From: Aquificaceae bacterium
GTDB lineage: Bacteria; Aquificota; Aquificia; Aquificales; Aquificaceae
Reading direction: 5' to 3'
Assembly: GCA_015490215.1 (NCBI GenBank)
Contig: WFYH01000210.1
Coordinates: 1-7,014, forward strand
DNA length: 7,014 nt
Numbering within the stretch: position 1 is the stretch's first letter; each line of letters opens with the position of its first letter. Positions 1 to 4,888 of the stretch are shown here, piece by piece. A model generated the notes under the pieces. It ran no database searches and was not told the DNA's origin. It saw only the letters and a program-made list of their open reading frames with translations. Position numbers and translations under genes: made by a program.

Positions 1-1283
1 ACAAGTTCATTCTGAGAACCTCTGCCCAAAGCTATTCGGAGGTGAGCTTTCCGATAAAGGACTGCAAACCCAAAAGGGCGGACTTCTTTTCCACCTTGAC
101 TACCGAGGGGATAGTCGTGGGAAGGGTAAGAGACTGCAGGTTTTACGGGACATACCTGCACAGGGTTATAGATCTGACCTCTGGACTTCAGGATCTTCGC
201 TGGCTTATCCTCTACGATCGGGACGTTCTTGAAAGGATCACGGAAAAACAGCCCGAGTTTATGGACAGGTTCATCAGAAACCGCCTTCTCATGGACAACT
301 TTGTCCTTGAAGGATCTTACGATCCAGAGCTTCTCGGATACTTAAACAACTTCTCGGGCTACACCCTTGTAAAGAACTACAGCCTCCTTATTATGGATTT
401 TCCGCTCACCGTTTATCCTTCAGTTCCTATCGGGAGACTTATCTTCGTAAAGGATTTCTCCGCCGAGCTTAAGGACGTCCTCTTTACACCTGTGGTCTTT
501 ATGGTGTATACGATCCTCCTCGTTACCGTGCTTTCTGCTATTCTCTTCATCCTATTTAACAGGATCGTCAAAGACATATACATGCTCAGGCATATGGCTT
601 ACAAATTCAAGGAACTTGACTTTTCGGACATTCAAAAGCTCAGCGACCACCTGCGAAAGGAAAAAACACGGGACGAGATGTTTTACCTGAAAAGGTCAAT
701 CCTTACCATGGCTCAGGAGCTTGAATCTTTGATCAACCAACTGCAGGGCGAAAAGGAAAAACTTGAAGAGATAGCCTACACGGACCCGCTTACGGGTCTA
801 TACAACAGAAGATTTTTCTTTGAAGAAGCTAAAAAGCTCTACGAACTTGCCAAGAGGCATAACGAACCCTTTTCCATCATCATGATGGATGTGGACAACT
901 TCAAGAGGGTCAACGACGAATACGGTCATGACGTGGGTGATATGGTTCTCAAAAAGCTTGCGGAGGTTATAAAAAACAGTGTAAGGGCATCGGACATTGC
1001 CGCTCGCTTCGGAGGTGAGGAGTTCATCATAGCTCTGCCCAAAACCGATGAAGAGGGGGCTGTCCTCGTTGCGGAAAGGATACGCCAAGAGTTCAAAAAG
1101 TCAAAGGTGGTTGTAGACTCTTTGGAGGTGAGAACCACCGTAAGCGTCGGAGTTTCCACCTACAGGGGAGATCAAACCCTTGACCAGCTTATCAAAGAGG
1201 CGGACGAAGCCCTCTACAGGGCTAAGAAAACGGGAAAAGACAAGGTGGTTACCTATACAGAGATCGCTCAAGAGACGGGTTAG
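1..1283 (+). CDS. Membrane-anchored diguanylate cyclase (GGDEF), 5' partial
   Basis: The protein should make cyclic di-GMP from two GTP in response to a signal sensed outside the membrane. The frame is open to the left edge; GTG at 42 is unlikely to be the start because its GGAGG abuts the codon with no spacing. Domains by position: a mixed alpha/beta extracytoplasmic region (about 3-480, possibly Cache-like; family inferred), one hydrophobic segment (about 483-557), a charged helical linker or coiled coil (about 560-775), then the GGDEF domain. It opens with TDPLTGLYNRR, followed by the metal-binding DVDNFKRVND stretch and the catalytic GGEEF (1011-1025). An RASD motif five residues before GGEEF matches the RxxD inhibitory site, so product feedback is likely. 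No EAL or HD-GYP domain follows. The stop is TAG at 1281, inside the tail of the opposite-strand oxidoreductase gene. The activity call is strong; the signal is unknown. Confidence 0.93.
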   Translation, partial: KFILRTSAQSYSEVSFPIKDCKPKRADFFSTLTTEGIVVGRVRDCRFYGTYLHRVIDLTSGLQDLRWLILYDRDVLERITEKQPEFMDRFIRNRLLMDNFVLEGSYDPELLGYLNNFSGYTLVKNYSLLIMDFPLTVYPSVPIGRLIFVKDFSAELKDVLFTPVVFMVYTILLVTVLSAILFILFNRIVKDIYMLRHMAYKFKELDFSDIQKLSDHLRKEKTRDEMFYLKRSILTMAQELESLINQLQGEKEKLEEIAYTDPLTGLYNRRFFFEEAKKLYELAKRHNEPFSIIMMDVDNFKRVNDEYGHDVGDMVLKKLAEVIKNSVRASDIAARFGGEEFIIALPKTDEEGAVLVAERIRQEFKKSKVVVDSLEVRTTVSVGVSTYRGDQTLDQLIKEADEALYRAKKTGKDKVVTYTEIAQETG

Positions 1284-2622
1284 CGAGCGCCCTGATAAGC
1301 AAATCTTCAACAGCCCTTCGGGTAGCCTTTGTAAACCTTCTTTTGAGCTTTAGGAAGAAGTGAAACAGCACGCCTGAGGCTTCAAGACCCATACCCGTAA
1401 AGTTAACGCTCTGAGTGGGTGACAGAGCCTTTAAAAGCCTATTTGAAGGGTTGATGAGTTTTCTTTTAGGAAGTCCGACGAACTGGTAGCCCCTCACCGT
1501 TCCGTCCTTTAAAAACACCTTCACGAGGAAGGGACCCTTTTCTACAGTAAGCTCCTCCTCCGCATCCTCATAAACACCTGCGGAACCTGCGGTTACCTTT
1601 CGGGTCTTTACCGCATTGTAGTCCACAAGACCGAGGTTTTTCACCTCCTTTCCCGCCATGTTATAGCCCGCAACGTAGCCCGCCTGCTGGGCGGGAGGAA
1701 ACAGGGCTATCCAGCGGTGGTTTCCCCACACGTCAACGCCCGAGGCTATATCTCCAGCGGCGAAAACATCGGGATCTGAGGTTCTCTGGTATTCATCTAC
1801 GAGTATGCCCCCTATCGGCCTTCCCGTTTTCTCGTCTATATGGATCTTGATGTCCGTTCCTTCCACCAAATTGGTTCGGGGTCTTACACCTGTGGAGATT
1901 ATGACCATATCCGTCCTTATGAAAAAGCTTTCGTCCTTTCCCCTTTCCTTTACCTCAACCGCCTCCACCCAGTCCTTCCCGTGGAGGGCAACTACCTGAT
2001 GGTTCAAAAGCAGCTTTATGCCCGTCTCCTTGGTTAGAGTCTCCCCGTATGCCTGAGCCATCTGGGGGTCAAGCATCCTCGGCAGGACCCTGTCAAAGAT
2101 CTCTATTACCGTAACCTCAAGACCCATATGCCAGAGGGTTTCCGCATCCTCAATACCTATGGGTCCCGCCCCTATTACCACAACTCTCTTTACTTTGCCC
2201 GAAGTTATCCACTCCCTTATCTGTAGGGCATCCTTCAGAGTTTTGGCAGTTGTAACACCCTTAAGGTTCACCCCCTCTATCGGCGGGACGAAGGCGTAAG
2301 CGCCCGCCGCAAGCAGGCACCTGTCGTAACTTATCTTTTCACCCTTTTCGGTCACCACGACCTTTTTCTTGTTGTCCACCCTAACCACCCTGCTGTTGGG
2401 TCTGAAGTCTACTCTGTAAACTTCGTAGAACTTCTCTCCGCCTTTATAAAAGAGCGCCTCTTTGGAGATATCATCCCTTATCACGTTCTCCATACAGTTG
2501 GGGGCGTAAGTGGGAAACTCCTCATCGGACAGCAGGATTATGTCGCTTTCTTTATCCACGCTGCGGAAAGCTTCCACCGCACTGGCTGCTGCGGGACCGT
2601 TGCCTACTATAACCACCTTCAT
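1249..2622 (-). CDS. FAD-dependent pyridine nucleotide-disulfide oxidoreductase (CoA-disulfide reductase/NADH oxidase-like)
   Basis: A 457-residue flavoprotein that should move electrons from NAD(P)H through FAD to an unidentified acceptor. Visible features are an N-terminal FAD-binding Rossmann motif (GNGPAA, residues 7-12), a second NAD(P)H-binding motif (VIGAGPIG, about 149-156), the late FAD-contacting VFAAGDIA (about 286-293) and a C-terminal dimerisation-type domain. Cys43, in TYAPNCMENV, sits where the single active-site cysteine of CoA-disulfide reductases and NADH oxidases lies. The usual CxxxxC pair of lipoamide or glutathione reductases is absent. Relatives include CoA-disulfide reductase, water- or peroxide-forming NADH oxidase, sulfur reductase and the NirB N-terminal half; sequence alone does not choose between them. 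A basic helical tail follows residue 424. The ATG at 2622 has an AGGAG site seven bases upstream. The gene lies 27 bases after the nuclease gene and overlaps the cyclase gene by 35 bases. Confidence 0.9.
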   Translation of the reverse strand: MKVVIVGNGPAAASAVEAFRSVDKESDIILLSDEEFPTYAPNCMENVIRDDISKEALFYKGGEKFYEVYRVDFRPNSRVVRVDNKKKVVVTEKGEKISYDRCLLAAGAYAFVPPIEGVNLKGVTTAKTLKDALQIREWITSGKVKRVVVIGAGPIGIEDAETLWHMGLEVTVIEIFDRVLPRMLDPQMAQAYGETLTKETGIKLLLNHQVVALHGKDWVEAVEVKERGKDESFFIRTDMVIISTGVRPRTNLVEGTDIKIHIDEKTGRPIGGILVDEYQRTSDPDVFAAGDIASGVDVWGNHRWIALFPPAQQAGYVAGYNMAGKEVKNLGLVDYNAVKTRKVTAGSAGVYEDAEEELTVEKGPFLVKVFLKDGTVRGYQFVGLPKRKLINPSNRLLKALSPTQSVNFTGMGLEASGVLFHFFLKLKRRFTKATRRAVEDLLIRALANPSLERSLYR

Positions 2623-2628
2623 AATTTG

Positions 2629-2634
2629 GCTCCT
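2629..2634 (-). promoter_or_regulatory. Ribosome binding site of the oxidoreductase gene
   Basis: On the minus strand AGGAGC precedes the ATG at 2622 with about seven bases between AGGAG and the start. It lies in the 27-base gap after the nuclease stop codon, so the oxidoreductase could be translated from a transcript shared with the restriction-modification genes. Confidence 0.65.
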
Positions 2635-2649
2635 ATAAGTGGATAATTC

Positions 2650-3333
2650 TTATACCCATTCCTCCTTAATTACCGCATCAGGTTTGTAAATTTCCAGATT
2701 GTCTGCATTAAACTCCGCTTTTATGCTAACCTTTATTTTTGATAAATCTACAAGCTTCCAACCAATTGTTATAAACTTTTCAGGTTCTACCTCTTTAATA
2801 ATAAATCCGAGAAGCAAATGAAAACCATCCGAAGATATTTTATCCAAAGTTTTTTCTTTTGCAGAGTAGTAGAAATCTCTCGGAGAACCTACATCTGGTC
2901 TTGTAGTTGCTTTAATATCAACATAAGAAACCCTTCCTGTCTTTTCTACAATTTTCGCATCTGGATAACCAGTTTGCTTTAGGGACTGGACTTTCGAGAT
3001 AACTTTAAACTTTTTTGGTGTATTATATATTTCATATTCCAAAATTCTTCCAACCTCATTCGGTCTAAATGCTTTTGGTTCCTTACCGACAACCAATTTA
3101 TATGTATCCCTTGTGATGGGTGTCTTATAATAGCGCTTTGTTACTATCCTTGCAATAGTAGATAGATCTTCAATTAAATCTGCATCTCTTTCTTTATCAA
3201 TACTTAACACTTTGTAACCTGTGGAAGATTCCACTATCACAGGAAAGGAAACTTTCTCAAAAGCTGATAAAATTTCCCTTATAACTTTCTGGTATTCTTT
3301 TATTCTTTCCATAAATTCCTTTTCTCTATTCAT
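2650..3333 (-). CDS. Probable type II restriction endonuclease (PD-(D/E)xK-like)
   Basis: The frame encodes 227 residues from ATG 3333. I do not recognise the exact family. The role is inferred from the neighbouring DNA methyltransferase and from a PD-(D/E)xK-like signature: Pro124-Asp125 in GYPDAK, then Asp139-Ile-Lys141 in YVDIKAT fourteen residues later, following a predicted strand as in many restriction enzymes. The N-terminal 80 residues look helical; the tail after the core alternates strands and charged turns. I chose ATG 3333 over an in-frame TTG at 3351 because AAAGGAG ends six bases before the ATG, while the TTG lacks a good site and would place this Shine-Dalgarno sequence inside the gene. 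The gene is AT-rich (20 G/C of 60 at 2701-2760, counted by hand), unlike the oxidoreductase gene (40 of 60 at 1681-1740). The recognition site cannot be read from sequence. Alternative: another nuclease fold or a methylation-linked accessory protein. Confidence 0.7.
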   Translation of the reverse strand: MNREKEFMERIKEYQKVIREILSAFEKVSFPVIVESSTGYKVLSIDKERDADLIEDLSTIARIVTKRYYKTPITRDTYKLVVGKEPKAFRPNEVGRILEYEIYNTPKKFKVISKVQSLKQTGYPDAKIVEKTGRVSYVDIKATTRPDVGSPRDFYYSAKEKTLDKISSDGFHLLLGFIIKEVEPEKFITIGWKLVDLSKIKVSIKAEFNADNLEIYKPDAVIKEEWV

Positions 3334-3339
3334 GATCAA

Positions 3340-3346
3340 CTCCTTT
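3340..3346 (-). promoter_or_regulatory. Ribosome binding site deciding the nuclease start
   Basis: The minus strand reads AAAGGAG, then six bases, then ATG at 3333. This strong, well-spaced site is the reason for preferring ATG 3333 to the upstream in-frame TTG at 3351. Confidence 0.7.
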
Positions 3347-3384
3347 GGCAATCAAACCGTTCTGGCACATACTCCTATCTGTGT

Positions 3385-4692
3385 TCAGATTTCCTTCTTA
3401 AATATCAAAATATTCTCTTTCTGCATCACATTGTAAAGCCCAAAAATTATCTTATCTATATTTTTCACAAGCCTAAAGCCGATTTTTTGGGCGTAATCTA
3501 TAATGAACTCCACAGTTTTTATTTCTTTGCCTTGGTAAGTGGCATTCCCGATGATGATTACGGCATATTTTTCGGGCTTTAAAACACGATACATCTCTTC
3601 TAAGCTCCTTTTCATATCTTCATTATAAAGGTCTATCCTTTCTCGTCCTTTGCCTCGCACTCCGATGAATTTTTCTCTTAACTCCTTTAAATCATATCCT
3701 AATGCCTCCAGAGCATGCGCATCATTAGAAACATAATCTAAAGCAATTGAGTAGGGTGGGGAAGTTATAATCCCGTCAACACTGTTATCTTCAAGTGGCA
3801 AATTCCTTGAATCTCCAACCTTTACATCCACTTTTCCAAGCTTTAAGTTTAACTCTTCCACGACATCAATGTAATCTTTCACAGAAAGAATCATTAAGTT
3901 AAGGTTTTTTCTGAATGCCTTGGCAAAGTCTTTTTTTCTTCGTGTGTTATCGCTAATAGCAACCAATTTCGCCATAAGATAAAAGTTTCTTACTTTTTCA
4001 TTGCCTATACTCTCTATAGTTTTGTCCAAAGCTTTATCATCAGGATTAAATAGGTTCACCCCGACCTTTTTTAGAATTTCATCTCTCCACTTCAAAATTT
4101 CCGAAAAGACCTCTATTGATTCCGTTTTTACTTTACTTTGAAGGACACATAAAGGCGATATATCAACGCCCACACAATTAATCCCCAGTAACTGAGACTC
4201 CACCGCTGTTGTTCCGCTTCCAATAAAGGGATCTAATACCGTGTCTTCCTCCCTTAACCCTATGATATTTAGTAAAGCTCTAATCATCTGAGGATGAAAT
4301 TTACCTTTGTAGGGATAAATCCAGTGGGTTAAATACTGATTCACAGATCTTGTGCGATTCTTCTTTACGATGTAAAAATAGTCAGTATATTCACCATTAA
4401 TTAGTTTGAAATATGCAAGTCTTCTTCTAAGATATTCTATGTCTTTAGGTTCTTCCAATAGTTCAAATTCCCTCAACCCATTGGTAACCTCAAATTCTAC
4501 TCCAAGGGACTTTAATTCAAGCTGTGCTAATGCCAACTCATAAATAAACTGCACGTTATCAAATAGAATCAGCTGTTTTTCATTAGGAAAAGGCTCATCT
4601 TTAAAAGCCCAGAAATCGTTGGTTTTTTCTGTTTTTCCTGCAGCAATCTTTTCCTTTACTTTGATCTCTTTACCCATGATGGTCTTTTCCAT
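3385..4692 (-). CDS. Site-specific DNA methyltransferase, probable N4-cytosine (SPPY) type
   Basis: A 435-residue S-adenosylmethionine-dependent DNA methyltransferase, probably the protective half of a type II restriction system. In order: a motif X-like segment GKFHPQMIRALLN (130-142), SAM-binding motif I DPFIGSGTT (154-162), acidic motif II VGVDIS (174-179), an insert rich in helices (about 195-285), DSRNLPL (294-300), and catalytic motif IV TSPPYSIAL (310-318). RVLKPEKYAVIIIGN (369-383) follows, typical of the family. SPPY usually marks exocyclic N4-cytosine methylation, a mark favoured in thermophiles because it does not create easily deaminated 5-methylcytosine; N6-adenine activity is not excluded. 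The N-terminal 120 residues are not assigned and may help read the target. The start is uncertain: neither ATG 4692 nor ATG 4677 has a clear Shine-Dalgarno site. The stop is 51 bases before the nuclease ATG. AT-rich, like the nuclease gene. Confidence 0.9.
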   Translation of the reverse strand: MEKTIMGKEIKVKEKIAAGKTEKTNDFWAFKDEPFPNEKQLILFDNVQFIYELALAQLELKSLGVEFEVTNGLREFELLEEPKDIEYLRRRLAYFKLINGEYTDYFYIVKKNRTRSVNQYLTHWIYPYKGKFHPQMIRALLNIIGLREEDTVLDPFIGSGTTAVESQLLGINCVGVDISPLCVLQSKVKTESIEVFSEILKWRDEILKKVGVNLFNPDDKALDKTIESIGNEKVRNFYLMAKLVAISDNTRRKKDFAKAFRKNLNLMILSVKDYIDVVEELNLKLGKVDVKVGDSRNLPLEDNSVDGIITSPPYSIALDYVSNDAHALEALGYDLKELREKFIGVRGKGRERIDLYNEDMKRSLEEMYRVLKPEKYAVIIIGNATYQGKEIKTVEFIIDYAQKIGFRLVKNIDKIIFGLYNVMQKENILIFKKEI

Positions 4693-4707
4693 GATAGCAT
4701 ACTTGAC

Positions 4708-4732
4708 TTAAAGTTTTAACCGTTCGGCTAAA
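4708..4732. promoter_or_regulatory. Two overlapping dyads upstream of the methyltransferase gene
   Basis: TTAAA-GT-TTTAA (4708-4719) has perfect 5-bp arms. The overlapping TTTAACCG-TT-CGGCTAAA (4715-4732) has arms matching at seven of eight positions. Both lie 16-40 bases upstream of the methyltransferase ATG, where an operator for self-regulation of a restriction-modification module could sit. No DNA-binding regulator is encoded nearby; the methyltransferase itself could bind, but that is inference. Short AT-rich dyads also arise by chance. Confidence 0.3.
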
Positions 4733-4764
4733 GTCGGCAGGAGGAAGATGACAGTTTCTGACTT

Positions 4765-4794
4765 TCAATAGCGGTATTGTGTATAAGTTATAAT
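4765..4794 (+). promoter_or_regulatory. Promoter of infB and its leader RNA
   Basis: A perfect TATAAT lies at 4789-4794. The best -35 at normal spacing is weak (TCAATA at 4765-4770, 18-base spacer, three of six matches to TTGACA). An alternative is TATAAG at 4782-4787 with CTGACT at 4758-4763. From TATAAT transcription would begin near 4800-4802, almost exactly at the base of the strong hairpin beginning at 4805. This fits a purpose-made structured leader of about 88 nt before the TTG start. Confidence 0.55.
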
Positions 4795-4802
4795 GAGCAA
4801 GA

Positions 4803-4874
4803 TGGGGTGCCCAAATGCCGCCTGCCGGGTCCGTGGGCACCCTCTAAAAGGCGGGGTATAAATAGCCCGGCGCA
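4803..4874 (+). ncRNA. Structured 5' leader RNA of infB with competing pseudoknots (unassigned)
   Basis: GGGTGCCCA (4805-4813) pairs perfectly with TGGGCACCC (4834-4842), nine base pairs closing a 20-nt loop. The loop holds two adjacent segments. CCGCCT (4818-4823) is complementary to AGGCGG (4849-4854), and GCCGGG (4824-4829) is complementary to CCCGGC (4866-4871). Both would form pseudoknots with the main stem, and because they cross each other they are probably alternatives. A third option is a local hairpin of GCGGGG (4851-4856) with CCC (4866-4868) and CGC (4871-4873). AGGCGG also resembles a Shine-Dalgarno sequence, so one fold would hide it. I compared it by eye with SRP RNA, 6S RNA, tmRNA, twister and HDV-like ribozymes, and SAM and ZTP riboswitches, and found no convincing match. 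It may be a cis-acting leader or a small RNA of its own. Confidence 0.5.
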
Positions 4875-4888
4875 GTTGGGAACAAGCC

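Larger units (their letters stand above)
2650..4692 (-). other. Type II restriction-modification module, probably acquired
   Basis: The methyltransferase gene comes first and the nuclease-like gene second, same strand, 51 bases apart: the usual compact layout for a mobile restriction-modification pair. Base composition drops sharply across the pair (hand counts: 20/60 G+C at 2701-2760 and 22/60 at 3901-3960, against 40/60 at 1681-1740 and 35/60 at 6061-6120). No transposase, integrase, tRNA or obvious flanking repeat is visible, so the route of arrival is unknown. No separate controller (C) protein gene is seen. Confidence 0.72.

Noticed and set aside
42..44. GTG at 42 as the true start of the cyclase
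   Set aside because: The frame stays open to the window edge with plausible protein, and the GGAGG before it touches the codon.
2634..2654. Inverted repeat TATAAG/CTTATA between the nuclease and oxidoreductase genes
   Set aside because: Only six AT-rich pairs with a 9-nt loop and no T tract on the minus strand; too weak for a terminator and a poor promoter without a -35.
3334..3351. TTG at 3351 as start of the nuclease gene
   Set aside because: No good ribosome binding site upstream, and the strong AAAGGAG would fall inside the coding region; ATG 3333 fits better.
4803..4888. Known structured RNA (SRP RNA, 6S RNA, tmRNA, tRNA, twister or HDV-like ribozyme, SAM or ZTP riboswitch)
   Set aside because: The conserved cores are missing: no GGAAGGAAGCAGCC-type SRP loop, no tRNA T-loop, and no correctly ordered twister or HDV helices. 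The AGCCCGGC and GGGGTGCC fragments resemble SAM riboswitch pieces but lack the rest of the core.
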